Shown: positions 45,847-57,789, counted from the stretch's first letter. The stretch is 64,000 nucleotides of DNA from Tetrapyrgos nigripes (GCA_013368315.1 JAACJM010000181.1:1-64000), one strand, 5' to 3'. Program-made: numbers and translations. Notes: a model not told the origin generated them from the sequence alone.

Positions 45847-48800
45847 ATGGATCCAGACAGCTCTAGTGAAGAAGAGCACTCGGCTAGGCAACCGCAATCG
45901 CGTCGTAGAGGTCCAGAAAAAGACTGGGATCACAGCAGAAATGGAAAACAAGTTCGGCCACGTCAATTGGAGAGTGCGAACCAACGCCCAGCTGCTCAAG
46001 CTCTCTTTGCTAATTCGCACCACAACTCGTTCATCCGTTCTACCATAAATGTTGCTGGAGGTGATCAAACCAACACCTTTGTTGAAGATTCAGAAGCCGG
46101 TAAGTCATTACTTCTTCTCTAAAGCATACATCCTCATTTTGTGGTTCTTCTTTTAGGTTTAAAGCTCTTATACCAGGCTATCGCTCACGTTGGCGCGTTC
46201 CATGATTCCGAAACTCGTTATCCACCTCCCAAATGCCATCCTAAAACGCGAAAGGCCGTCTTATCGGATATCTCTTCTTGGATAAGGGGTGCGTGGGCGG
46301 GGACCCGGGTTCGTTGTCGAGCAGGTGCACGAAGAGGAGCAGAGGCAGAGACCCCAGTTCATTGGCTATATGGTCCAGCAGGTGCAGGAAAGTCTGCCAT
46401 CGCTCAGACTTTGGCAGAGAGTTTTGCCTGTACAGAGGAAGGCAATCATTTGGCAGCCAGCTTCTTTTTCTCTCGCTCAGACCCCTCCAGAAATAATCCA
46501 AAGTTTCTGATTATGGTCATTTCATGTTGTCTCGCCGTCTGGTGCGGAAACTCCCAGCTGCGAGCTGCTATCGATTCTGCTGTGAAAACACGGCCTACCA
46601 TCCTTAAATCTGCCATCGAAAAGCAGTTCCAACAACTTGTTATCGAACCCTTCAAAGCGATTCCAAAGGAAAGCTGGGAGACACTGCCAAGAGTTGTGAT
46701 CATAGATGGTCTTGACGAATGTCTGGGTAGCGATTCCCAACGGAGAGTTCTGAACACACTCTTTGGCGGACTGAGGGACCAGACGCCTCTTCGTTTCCTC
46801 ATTGCCAGCCGGCCAGAACCAGTCATTCGAGACTTCTTCGGTCAACACTGTGGTGTCACGACTCGTACGGAGCTCAGTGATAATTACTCCGCTTCATGGG
46901 ACATCAAGGTCTATCTTCGCGATGGTTTCAAAGCCATTGCAGAGAAATCTCACTCCGACGTAATGGCTCATATCACTCTTCCTTGGCCTCCAATTGGTGT
47001 CATTCATGAACTCGTCCAGCGAGCTTCAGGCCAGTTCATTTACGCCTCAACAGTCCTGAAGTATGTTGGGGAAGAGTACTCTCTTCCTGTAGAGCGACTG
47101 GAGTTGGTGCTTGGTTTGCCTTTGGGTGATCCTGATGCCTTCTCTGAGCTTGATGTCCTCTATCGGCAAATATTATTGTCCAATCGTAACAAGGCCAGGG
47201 TCATACAAATCCTAGGGACAATACTTGTAATTGAGGATATCCGTTCAGTGCGAAGGCCCGGGGAGGAATTGGAACTTGTTAATTGGTGGAATTTCATCGA
47301 TGACCGGAAGGTGATTGACATAGTGGAACAGCTACTTTCGCTGCCCACCGGAACAGTCACGGTATCCCTGCGAGGAATGCACTCGGTCTTGCAGATTGAC
47401 AGCAGAAGTGTCAAGTTCCGCCATAAATCATTTCTGGATTTTTTGTTCGATGCACGTCGTTCAGGTGAATATTTCATCGATAATGCACTATTTCACGAGC
47501 AATTGGCACGGGTCTGCATGAAGATAACCCACAATTCATCTCTCTTGTAGGTATCATTCCTAGGAACTGGCAGTCGCTTTCACTGATATTTTCGCACACT
47601 TTTAGGGAACAGCACGGGGATCCCGCGGGGAAAAAATTCTGACCCGTCCCCGTACCCGTCGATTCCCGTCCCCGCCTTCACGGGTCAAGGGTAACGACGG
47701 GGCATACGGGTCCAGAGCAAAACCCGCGGGTTCACGGGTATATATGTACATATACATATCACTTAGTACACCTAATTAAATATCGGCGTATCCTTCAGGC
47801 ATTTCAACATCCTCTGCGTCCTTGCTTTTTGAAATGAAATAGCTGAGTCAATAGGATTTTTGCCATTGGCTCTGGCTGTCGCAATAGACTTGCATTTCTT
47901 GTTTTTCGTCTGAAGGTTTTCGGGAATGGGTGAGTCAGGTCGCATTTCTTTCAACAAAGAAGATTTTTCTGTGTATCAAATTTTTCTAAGATCTACATAC
48001 CTACGAGTCTGGTATAACATTGACTGTACAGTTGAGATGATTATGCCGGTGCGGCCACCTCCTAGCAGGCGGCGGGTTGGTTTACCCGTGTGGCGGGTCG
48101 CGGGTTTGGAGCGGGATGAGATAAGCCAACCCGTCCCCGTCCCCGCCATACCCTGTCCCCGCGACCCGTCACTTACCCGCCAACCCGTGCTATTCCCTAC
48201 ACACTTTACAGATTGCGAGGCTATGCCATGTGTTATTGCCTGACGCACATACATCTTGCGAAAAGTACGACTGATCTAGTCACCGAGCTGCAGTGCTTCG
48301 ATTCCTGTGGCATGATTGAATGGTATTTGCAAGGGTGGTCTCATGACACGTCCGACTATGTCTCCCGGTCTATTCCAGGTTTTCAGAAGTATGCCAAAGT
48401 GAGTCAGGGTAAACTTACCTTTTCCCAAAGCTAATGGAGCTATTTCAGGTTTTAGAGTCACATCAGATCAAGACCTTGTCAGATTCTCTTCAACTCGGTA
48501 TCTATGTCACTGATACGGATGGAGAAGAATTATCCAAAAAATTTTTATCAGAGCTTGAATTCCTATTTGCTCTCGCAATGGATTGCCATTATGCACCTCT
48601 CAATGCAATTTTTCCTCATAACGCTCCCAGCAGTGTTGACATCCTGGCCAGTCTTGGCTACACCATCTCTTTCCTGTCCATGAAGAAGATTTTCCTATGT
48701 CTTGACCCTCGCCTCCATTCACATTCCCATTCCACAGCTTCTCGCAACCCCATATGGCATTTCATTGATTTCGAGAGAGGGTACGGAAGACTAGCCAAAC

Positions 48801-49276
48801 ATTGCCTGAAGGCTATCAGAGGCAATCCCTGCATCGAACATCGTGGATATATGGGCCCGCCCTCCAACTTGGAATGTGGTTACATCTATGCTCAGTCAAG
48901 AATGTCTGAACTACTTCACCACTCTCCTCTTGACGTGGAACTTCAACACGAGCTGAAAAAGACAATACCATATTTAAATGGAACGAAAGAGTTGCATAAG
49001 GTCCTTCTTTGGCTGCAAGTAAGTACCACAGTGCTCTATCTATATGCTATGTAGGTCGCCTGGTTAATATAATGAGTGCAGGGCTTTCCAGATGACCAGA
49101 GGGACATCCCAATGGAACTCGCAATTCAGCAGCATTCTGAGCGGTCTCACTTCGTGATGCAGACCCAGCCTTCGACACCAGACTTCTGGGACCTTTTACT
49201 GGAATATGATGTGAGTCAAGGGGGACCCAGGATTGCGGACCGGTACACTCCGGGGGTCAGTCGGTCGGGTCATTGA
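45847..49276 (+). CDS. NACHT-domain NLR-like STAND NTPase 4, carrying hAT insertions
   Basis: Exons 45847-46099, 46157-47546, 48212-48398, 48449-49018 and 49082-49276 give 864 residues. The leader ends VAGGDQTN; P-loop GPAGAGKSAIAQ, Walker B VVIIDGLDEC and FLIASRPEP are intact. The linker before the P-loop (TRVRCRAGARRGAEAETP) is a decayed form of the extra P-loop copy seen in NLR1. The second intron is enlarged to 665 bp by a 597-bp hAT element (47603-48199) whose removal restores the usual intron. The last exon runs LLLEYDVSQGGPR into a second hAT element and stops inside it at 49274-49276. Alternatively the GTGAGT at 49211, directly after EYD, acts as a donor and the element is spliced out to the TTTCAG near 50410. 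NLR role as for the other copies. Confidence 0.8.
47603..48199. mobile_element. Non-autonomous hAT element in NLR4 intron 2
   Basis: 597 bp, with terminal inverted repeats TAGGGAACAGCACGGG and CCCGTGCTATTCCCTA (one mismatch in 16), flanked by the exact 8-bp duplication CACACTTT (47595-47602 and 48200-48207). Other NLR copies have the site once. An 8-bp duplication and TAGGG...CCCTA ends are diagnostic of hAT elements. Subterminal regions are packed with CCCGTCCCCG/CGGGTA-type repeats, as in hAT transposase-binding regions. No transposase frame is present, so it needs an enzyme in trans. Confidence 0.9.
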
Positions 49277-50210
49277 GGTCGTTAAAAATTTTTGGAAGTG
49301 TGAAATTTTTTATGGTTTACAGGCTTGTCTCAGTGTAATTATGGGTCCTTTTATAGTTCTTGACTTAGTTCTTGTCATCCAGAGCTGTCTTGGAAGGTGA
49401 TTGAGCCATTTGGCGTACATCCAATGAGTTGGCCCTAGTGAACTGCAGGGATATCCCCCGGGTATTTTTGGGCATACCGGTACCCCTACCCGCGAAAACC
49501 CTTACCCGTCAGAAGGGTACGGGTTTGTACCCCTGGCGGGTAACCCGTCAGTTCACAAGTATATATATATAATGTAACTACCTAAATCCAACTACTCGCT
49601 ATGGAATATTATTTTTTGAAGGTGGGATACATCAGTTTTGCTTTGTTCAAGCATTCAGCCACAGTGATCAAGGCTTTCCGGCGTGTGAACAGCAACGTGT
49701 CACTTACCCATATTTGGATGTCGTGGTGGCAAAATACTATTATTGAACTATGTACTAAAGAATTACACAGAACGTACTCAAAGTAGTGAATATATTGAGG
49801 TAAACTACGGGTACAAAATTTTGGATGGCGGGTACGGCGGGTCTGCCTTACGGGTAAGGGTCAGCACGGGTTTTGAAATCCATACCCGTACCCTTGAGAC
49901 CCCTACCCGCGACCCCCCATGACCCCCCAAACCCCTGCTTCTCACTAGTTGGCCCGACACCCGCCACCCGAGTACCAATGTCTAGATACCTGTGTGGCCA
50001 CCCCAGCGCGTTAGGATTAGGGCTTCCCTGCGAGGCGCACAGCGCCGAGCCAAGGGTAAGCCAAAAATGGAAGGTCAGTATCACGTTGCACCTTCCATAT
50101 ATAGGCATACCTTCCCTATTTAGTAGGTATCGATCGGTCGGTCGGGTCCCAGAGGCCGTTAAAAAATTTTTCAACGTAGTGTACGAAATCAAAATTTTCG
50201 GTCCCCCTTG
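49217..50210. mobile_element. Non-autonomous hAT element at the NLR4 3' end (outer)
   Basis: 994 bp including a nested element. The termini CAAGGGGGACC and GGTCCCCCTTG are perfect inverted repeats, flanked by the 8-bp duplication ATGTGAGT (49209-49216 and 50211-50218). Without the nested insert and its duplication it is about 474 bp. Both ends carry a TCGGTCGGTCGGGTC / GTTAAAAA..TTTTT motif as an internal direct repeat. There is no transposase. The duplicated target includes a GTGAGT that could be a splice donor. Confidence 0.9.
49436..49947. mobile_element. hAT element nested inside the outer hAT
   Basis: 512 bp, with ends TAGTGAACTGCAGGG and CCCTGCTTCTCACTA (imperfect inverted repeats), flanked by the 8-bp duplication GTTGGCCC (49428-49435 and 49948-49955). 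Subterminal GGGTACGGGT/ACCCGTACCC repeats differ from those of the 597-bp element, so it is a third hAT family. The only frame (49601-49786, 61 codons) shows no transposase motif. Confidence 0.85.
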
Positions 50211-50218
50211 ATGTGAGT

Positions 50219-50854
50219 CCGTCCGATAATGAGGGGCAGATTTGGAGACCTGGCACATCAGTAGTATGAAGACAGTGCAGCCGTTGCTTTCGTTTTCGTT
50301 TTCGTTGGTGATGAATGGACTCTGATAGCTACAGAAAAGAGAATAGGAACGTTGATAAAAGAATGATAAAAGCCTGTTCACAAATTTCCTCACATTCTTC
50401 GATAATTTCAGCTCCAGCTCCAAAGCATTCCAGATCTACAACCATCTTCAACTATTTGAGAATGTCCCAGGTTCCTGCAGTGCTGCCGAAAGTTATCTTG
50501 AATTCATCATCCTCTATTCTTCCCCGAGTCTGATTCCCAGTAGGTATTCGCTTTTTCCTCTCCAAAATTCCGAACCATTGATGCTGGACAATGTTGAGTA
50601 TATACGCATATCCAACATCATTTCGCGTGTTGTGACTTGCGTGTCTAGAGACTGGATACTTAACTGTCGTTGTCAGTAGTGTCCCGAGGTGATACGGGCA
50701 TGGTTCAAGACAGAACAAATGGTGACTTCTCAATGACTTCTGGGGGTGGTCCGAAACCTGTGAGCGAGTGCCCATCGTCGACCTCATTTCATGGGTGACT
50801 GCCAGGCGCCTTGTAGATACATGAGTAAGAACATCAAGTAGGAACTCAATGCGC
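50219..50854. repeat. Post-NLR spacer, unit 4
   Basis: Continues the block interrupted by the hAT insertion: GATAATTTCAGCTCCAGCTC, AGTGCTGCCGAAAG and GCGCCTTGTAGATACATGAG landmarks are present in order. It ends by joining directly to the ankyrin remnant tail, with no phosphatase remnant. Confidence 0.65.
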
Positions 50855-51000
50855 TTTGGTCTTTGGGACTGCATCGCAAGCAGCAGCATGTCGTTTCCTA
50901 GTCTGGCAACTTGTATGCAATAATGTCATTAAATATCTATAATCTGCGAGATAACGAAGCTACAGTAAAATACACATGTATGTACAGTAAATAATAACCT
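50855..51000 (+). pseudogene. Ankyrin-remnant tail only
   Basis: Only the last part of the ankyrin remnant survives (TTTGGGACTGCATCGCAAGC and the conserved 3' flank with ACACATGTATGTACAGTAAA). The phosphatase and most of the ankyrin segment have been deleted from this unit. Confidence 0.6.
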
Positions 51001-51029
51001 CTATGTACGTCGTGACTCGTTATAATTTA

Positions 51030-54000
51030 AGAATCACTTCCCCCTCCCTTTCATCCCACCAAATCCTCCTAACCCACCTTCTCCTCCTCGTCACAGACCC
51101 AGGGTAGGGTGTAGGAGAAGGATTTTGCCAGGCGTCGTTTGTGTAGATGAAGCCGTCTACATGTATAATTCAAAACCAAAGGTTGGAGTCGAAGCGAGGG
51201 ATAAGGAAGGAGGCGACGAGGGGGAAAAAGGTGGTTCGTCAGTGTCGTGTCGGCAACAAAAACAAAAAAGAAGAGAGATTAATTAACATAGATGACGAAT
51301 TCGAAGAAACAGTTGAAGAGTAAAGAGTCGGACAATCAAAATAAAGAATAAAAACATGGCAGGTTAAAGTGCCATCGTATCGCGGGGGCAACAGACGAAA
51401 ACACAAAACCAAAACACAACACAAAAAGAAAAAAGATTAAGAAAAAAATCAAGAAAAAAACCCACCTTCATCACCACCACACATCCATCCTTGGTCTTCG
51501 TCTTCATCGTTAACCCCACCAACACCACTTCCCCCCTTCCCCCAAATGAAAACCAACATCAACATTAACAGATACCCCAAATACGATGAAGAAGGATATT
51601 TCTAATTTACGTTTACGTTCTTGTTGTTCTTGTTCCCATTGTTCTTGTCGTTCTTCCCGGGATTGTCGGGCTTGGCGGACGTGACTCGGTCCAATCGGTC
51701 TAGTACGTTTCCGTACTCCAACTTTGAACGTTATATTGAGCCATCTCCCAGACTTCCGGTTCCCAAAGTCTCCCTCATCTTCCCCACCGTCATCTTCCCC
51801 ATCCTCACCATCCCCATCCCCATCTTCATCTCCATCTCTACCATCCTCAGCATCGATGGACAAGGGTGAAGACACTTTATCTTTATCAGTTTTGAAAGCA
51901 CCCACAGACGACGCCCCCGCCCCAGCCCCAGCATCATAATCAACTCTCCAATCTTCCGTTTCTAGGAATTTCCATCCTGGAGCGAGGGAGAAGGTTAGGT
52001 TGCTGCTGTACGAATGATGAGAATTGAGGAATGAGGTAAGTTGTCAATGGGTAAGTTGTGTTGTGGGGGAACGATGTGAGTGCCAGTGCGTTTGTTGTGC
52101 GTTGCGCGTTCATTGTGTGTTGGTGACAACGTGAAAGACGTGTCACGTCAAGTTTTAAGTAAGACAAGACCAGACACGACACGACACGACAGAGGCCAGA
52201 GGGAAAGGCAAAGGAAAAGGGGCAGAAGTGGTCTTGGTCAGTACATGTTTATTGTCACATTAAAGGCGGGGGAAAAAAACAACGAAACAACGAAAGACCG
52301 AACGAAACTCGAACGAACGAAAACTCATATGTATGTAATAAACACCAAAAAAAACTCGAAAAAAACCCACCTAATCATCCCCGGCCCCAACGCCGCTGGT
52401 CCTGGTCCTGGTCCCGCTTCATACCCACTTCCACCACCACTGTTTTCCTTTACTTCATCCGCATATTCATCATGTCCATGTGCTCCAGACATCGTCGACA
52501 TCGTCCTTCTCCTTCCACCCCCACTCGTACCCGTACCCATACTAGTACTCGTATTCCCCGAATACCCACTCCCACTCCCCAACCCAACCCCCAACGGATT
52601 AGTCCCCCCAAACCCATCTCTTCCCCTTGTCCAAGGTGCTCTTTCAATTCCAAGATTGGACTTGCTAAAGCCTTTTTTAAAGGTTTGAATGGCTTGGGTT
52701 ATTTCTGGGGATATGGCGGGGGATGGGTACGTGGATGGGGATATCGATATCGAGACGGGGGTTGGTTGTATATAGTTGGAAGACGAAGAAAAAGTGGGTT
52801 TAGGCGGTAACATTGACATTGATAACGATGGAGAATGAGATGGTCGTTTCTGGTTCTGGTTCTCCTTGTACTCGCTCTGCTCCGGGTCTTTCTGTTCTCG
52901 CCCTCGTTCACGTTTTTCCAACTCCAGCGTTGCCTCTATACCCCCCTCCTCAACCAAATCCCCCATCGCACTAGCCGGCAACGGGAGTATAAGCGCAAAG
53001 GGGGGTAATGGTGCGGGAGTTTCTAATAAAGCGTTGCGTGTCTGTGTCTGTGTCCGAGCGGGGTGGGTGTTGGTGTTGGACTTGGAAGCCTTCTTCGCTT
53101 TCTTGACGCTTGGAGAAGTAGACGGCGAAGAGGAAAAAGTGAACGACTCTGAGAGTTTACGTCCGATTCTCGAAGTTGATGTAGAAGGGGGTACTATAGA
53201 TGGTGCACTGGCATTGGCATCATGTCCCGCATTTGCAACCACACTAGCAAACCTCGCCGCCGTCTGTGAATCGCACCTCTCATTCTCCCACAACTCGACC
53301 TCTCGTAACTCTGCATTCCGAATTCGGTCTGTTAGTGAATTCGTTGAGAGAGCGAAGGTGGTGAGGGATTTGAGGCGATTTATCAACCCGATCCCCTCAA
53401 GTAGGAACGAGGTAAAGATACATTGACCGTGATGAATGGTCTTGGACACAATCTGAAGGATATTTGTGTAATAGGAACTTTGGGAATGTGTTGAGGGAAG
53501 AAAGACCTCGGGGTCAGAGCTACGGGTTTAAGCGGAAGTGAGCGATTTGGGAAAAAGAACGCGAGAGGACGGGGAATTGGGAGGGTTAGTGTGGGCGTTG
53601 GGGAGGGTGACCATGTCCATAGGTAATTCGGACGAAGGCTGGAAGCGACGTGATGCTGAAGTTGAAGGAATAGTAAGGGTTCGATGATAATACGGGTAAT
53701 GCAACCTCAAAAAAGGCAATTAACCGGGTTGGTATGAACGGAGAGAGGAAGAGGATTGAAGGTATGAGGAGAGTTAGGATGGTGAGGACTGTTGTGGATA
53801 CAGGAGAGGATAGAGATAATTGGGATAGTATGGGAGTATCAGCGTGTAAACCCATAAGATTCTGTATAGCTTGGAGGTTTCCTTGATAGTCTATACTGTC
53901 TTCTACAGGTGGAGGAGAGGCGTCTTGAGTGGTAACGACACCGCTGGAGGTGGTAGACGACGTCGGGGGATGTGGGCGGCGGAAAGCATAATGCACGCCA

Positions 54001-54365
54001 GCATCATCAATGGCAGAATAAACAATACTTGTGGAAAGGTGCATATGAACGCATAGACGCAAAGCAGCGCAGTAGTGGGTTTCCATCCCTTCTTCCATGT
54101 CATCAATTCTTCTGCTGTGTCTTGAAACCAAAACGATCCCCTTACGCGGTCCACAAAGCGTTTAAAGTTGATAGTAGTAATCTGGATGGAAAGAGGGTCT
54201 TTGTGTTGGATAACAGGACTGCTTCGGTGCATTTGCGACGAGGGTTGTAGCCTGCATCAGGAGTTGGGGAAGCATGGCAAAGGAAGTTGGGAGAGATGCG
54301 AGTGGATTCGACGGTACGTTGTCTCTTTGCATCTTGTCTTGTTGCAGTCGATGGTAGCCATGATT
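51030..54365 (-). pseudogene. Pex30-type peroxin pseudogene, copy in unit 5
   Basis: The minus strand encodes DPLSIQITTINFKRFVDRV, FWFQDTAEELMTWKKGWKP (about 54130-54080, the best preserved copy of this part), the CTFPQVLFILPLMMLACIML helix, GNLQAIQNLMGLHADT, FLSPFIPTRLIAFFEVALPV, a long frame 53449-52325 with ERAPWTRGRDGFGGTNPLG, then LAPGWKFLETEDW, an acidic insert, GRWLNITFKVGVRKRTRP and VDGFIYTNDAW (about 51160). Two extra bases near 54203 shift the frame in the LLSNKDPL codons. The middle part (about 51960-52850) is nearly identical to the unit-3 copy, while the acidic DysF part matches units 2 and 4, a mosaic pattern. Confidence 0.7.
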
Positions 54366-54372
54366 AGCTAAT

Positions 54373-54391
54373 ACGCGTTTCTTCGACGCGT
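54373..54391. promoter_or_regulatory. Paired ACGCGT boxes between pex30 copy and MFS remnant
   Basis: ACGCGT at 54373-54378 and 54386-54391, positioned as at 6071 and 32507. Confidence 0.5.
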
Positions 54392-54402
54392 CCGACTCTC
54401 AA

Positions 54403-55496
54403 ATATGACTCCAAGTTCTCTTTTACTCGTGCAGACCCTCCTTTGCATTAAAATGTCCAAATGTTTTTCGACGAGGAATCTGTTATGGAAGAGGACGGTC
54501 AATGGGATGATGTTGCAGTTTATTCAACAGTTGAATGACGTGAGTGAGGTTTATTCCTTTGCATCTGTATCTACTTGGCTAGCGCTTTCAGTGTTTCTGA
54601 CCTATCCTAACCTCCTCCTTACCCCTTGCCCTTTCTTTTTATAGATTGTCACCCTTTGTCATTCAGACGATTCTTGGAGCTGTCTCCGTTCCTGCTTTGG
54701 TATGTTACTGGCTTTATAGCTTCAGCTTTACATGCACGTCAACTCATGGATGTTCCACAGTACCTCATTGAAACCTGGGGCCGTCGTCGCTCCCTTCTAA
54801 CCGGGTCAGCAATGGAAGCCGTTTGTGCTATCATCGTGCGTCCCGCCCCCTCTCTCACCTAGGCTTAATACCAGCGTGGCTTACTTCGCTTATCGCCTAT
54901 CTAGGCCGGGCTCGTAGACCACTTCACCCTCGCCCCCCCTGGCACAGATCCCTCCCAACTCACGCCATCTCAGAAAAGAGGCAGAGACGTCCTTATAGCC
55001 TTCGCTGTCCTACACATGTTCTCGTTCGCGGTCTTTTGGAGTCCGGTTCCTTGGGTGTATTTGGGGGAGTCTTTCCCGTTAAGGCCAAAGGCGATTGCAC
55101 TGGGTAGCGCGACGAGTTGGATTTGGAATTTTTTGCCGAGTTTTTTCTCGGTGTGAGGATTTCGAATGAGTGAGTTTTTCTTTTTTTGAGGTGTTTCGTC
55201 GATATGTTTTTTGATGGGCTCATGCCTCTTTTGTTCCGCTTAGCATCGGCCCCCTCATCCTCATGATCTTCTTCGGCATGCTCGTATTCGGATTTGTCTA
55301 CGTCTACCTCTTTATCCCTGAAACCAAAGGCCTTATATTGGAAGAGGTAGATGAGATGTATGTCGCTGGGGTTAAACCTTGGAATAGTGCTTCTTGGAAA
55401 CCTCATAGGATAGAAGAGGCACATGAGAAGGTTACGAATGCACATGCGCGTGCGACTGGGCATGCAGAGGTAAGAGAGGTTGAGGAGAAGGTTTAG
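54403..55496 (+). pseudogene. MFS sugar transporter, 5'-truncated pseudogene, copy 3
   Basis: Nearly identical to 32537-33630: QFIQQLND, YLIETWGRRRSLLTGS, VYLGESFP, RPKAIALGSATSWIW, FFGMLVFGFVYVYLFIPETKG and EEVDEMYVAGVKPW, ending at 55496. It retains both GESFPLR and PETKG. About 12 bp are missing in the AVSVVGTV codons near 54687. It lacks the N-terminal half like the other copies, so truncation predates the duplication. Confidence 0.75.
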
Positions 55497-56172
55497 GATG
55501 GGTCTGCGTGATGGTTGTTGAGAAGGGGGGAGGCCGTGATGTGTGTTGGAGTCCGAGGTCCTTAGGTCCCAGTGGGTAGAAGGGCACTAAGGAGATTAAG
55601 CTGTGATTCGTTGGAAAGAACCGGCATCGTTGTTGTCTCCCTGTACGATAAGTCGTTTCAAAGAATTGTTCATCATGCTCTTTTCTTGATCTACATCATA
55701 CTCTGGCGGGGCCGGACTCCACATACTCATCTTCCCGTGCGTCAGGTCCCAGTCAAGTTTCCTATCGCAAGGTCTTTTGACGCGTTGAAATGAAGAATTA
55801 GGAGGCCTGGGTCAAGTACCTTCCTCCTGTACCTCGCACAAGAAGAATGCGTACGGTCTTGTCTTTATACTCTGCTGGCCTCACGCGTAATTGAGGATCA
55901 GTCTCCTTTTACTTTGTGCAGTGAAACGGGGGACTATCCATACACTGCGGACGGCTGTCTGCCTTTATTCCAACAGGAGTGTTATGGTGTGTTCCGGTTT
56001 CACAACTCAAGGGAACCAATCCTCACGCGTACGCTGAATTGCTGAACAAATCATGTAAATCCCTTGGCCCTTAATCGAAATCCTTGTACCTGTCGAACTC
56101 AGACTCGATATTGTTTCTTATTTTCAGGAACTGGCATTGACTTGAGCGTTTTTCACCTCTAGTTCCCAAGAG

Positions 56173-56180
56173 TATAAATA
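56173..56180 (+). promoter_or_regulatory. TATA box of secreted-peptide gene, copy 3
   Basis: TATAAATA, about 190 bp before the ATG at 56371, in the same context as at 34296. Confidence 0.6.
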
Positions 56181-56370
56181 CTCTCTCGTCGGACTGGGAA
56201 GGACAACGGTTCAACAAACCTTCAAAGCACACAAGTCCGAGTCAATCCTCTGCTCCGAGTCTACAACCTTTTTTTCGACTTCTTAAACCACGTAAGTCTT
56301 CTCTACTGTGCTTCTACCTCCCTATCGCGAGCTCATTCTTCTCTTCCCTTCTTCCCCCCCTTTCGACAGC

Positions 56371-56632
56371 ATGCAATTCATCACCAATGGCACCAACACC
56401 TCTGGCTTCTTCACCATATCCAAGCTCATGGCTTTGGCCGTTGTAGCTTTGACTATGACTATGCAGGCAACTGCTTCCCCGGTGGCAGTCGCTGAGCCGG
56501 ATGTTTTGGAAGGTGAGTCTACTACCTCCTCACCTGGCATTCGCGATTCCATCGACTATCCGACTACCGTGACTTACTCGTTCCCGACTAGCTCGCTGCA
56601 TTTGCCGCAACCCCGCTTGCTCTAACTGCTAA
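56371..56632 (+). CDS. Small secreted cysteine-rich peptide, copy 3
   Basis: Exons 56371-56512 and 56592-56632, with a 79-bp intron, 60 residues. Met16 of copy 1 is Ile here (TISKLM), so translation must begin at the first ATG or at Met20, not at Met16. The end EARCICRNPACSNC and every base of exon 2 match the other copies. The intron has gained three bases and two or more substitutions, so it is evolving faster than the exon. The unspliced frame stays open too. Confidence 0.65.
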
Positions 56633-57137
56633 ACGCTCAGCGCTGAGCTGCGAAATGCATACAGTATGGGCACTGCAGTATAGTACTTCGAGGTTATCCA
56701 TCTAAGGCTTATCCGTCTTTTTCTTCGCTTTCGTCTTCGTTCAAACTATGTATTGGGTTTATCGTCATTGAATTTTGGGTTCTGCTTCATCGGGTTTCGA
56801 GTATGTTGTGTGTGCATTGAAAGAAAAGTGTATAAATGTAGAAAAGAAAACTGTGGATGTATAAATTTGTATACGTAGTAAATTTGAGAATTAAGTATGG
56901 TTATGTTTGAGCCTTCCAAGAACGTCTCAAGCTCAGCAGAAAGAAAAACAAAGCTCAGGACTTCTGAAGGCGGGACTGACTCAGAAGTGAAGCATAGACA
57001 ACAAGATTGCAATTCGGAAAGCTTCCTGTATTATTGATGAATAAGGTAAGATGGGGGTGGATTGGGTGGATTGGACGGTAATGACGTTTGTTGTCTCTTT
57101 GCAGTCGATGGTATACGATGGTACTAGCCATGATTAT

Positions 57138-57785
57138 TTAATACGCGTTTCCAATTGTCGTCAAGTCTCGACATTGCTGAGACAGCATGTGCAACGAGGC
57201 GACTGCAGGAAGTTGATTAACCATTCGCGACCTCGAGTCCAGACCGACCATCGAGATGATGAGGTCGGTAAGATTCGGCCAGGCGTCGCAAATATTTGAA
57301 ATGTCGAAATCCGTGACGTAGACGACATTTTGCGAGAGTTGAAATTTTACTGATTCAAGGCCGGCTATCGCATATAGGGTTCTGAAGACATTTGAGAAGG
57401 GATTCGGATCCGGTGTTACTACCGCGTAACTGCGGCAGGTAATATTCAAGTCTGTCAAAGTCTTGTGCCATTTATAAGGGATTACATTCACAGCAGTCCT
57501 GATAATATCTCCTGGTTCGTCAGACCATACTGAGATGGTCAAGAACGCCACTGGAGAATCCTCGTACAGCTGAAGAAATAAAGGGACAGTGTGGGCAGGT
57601 GTCGATGAGTTGACAAAGAGCTTCAATTCTCGAAGAGTTGTTGGCCTACAAGGTCCAACGTCCAAAGCTTGAGCTAGAACTTCCGTAAAGACATTGGAGC
57701 ATAAATCAAGGAAAAGAAACTGCAAATGGTCGAAATGACACAAGGGTTGCAGATCAAGTACAGTAGCAGGTGGTAATGAAAAAGC
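57138..57785 (-). pseudogene. F-box/LRR-like protein, C-terminal fragment
   Basis: One open minus-strand frame reads LPPATVLDLQPLCHF, LRELKLFVNSSTPAHTVPLF, WHKTLTDLNITCRSYAVVT, ISNICDAWPNLTDLIIS and MLSQQCRDLTTIGNAY. Spaced WPNLTDL/LREL/LTDLNI segments and a terminal CxxLTTIG are typical of the degenerate leucine-rich part of Agaricomycete F-box proteins, a very large lineage-specific family of presumed ubiquitin-ligase adaptors. The N-terminal F-box is missing: the frame starts abruptly at the junction with array spacer sequence near 57790. Its 3' end sits on a half-copy of the ACGCGT motif (57143). It is probably a captured fragment. Confidence 0.5.
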
Positions 57786-57789
57786 GTAC

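Noticed and set aside
47926..48254. Overlapping frames inside the 597-bp hAT element as a transposase
   Set aside because: No DDE or hATC-like motif; frames arise from CG-rich subterminal repeats.
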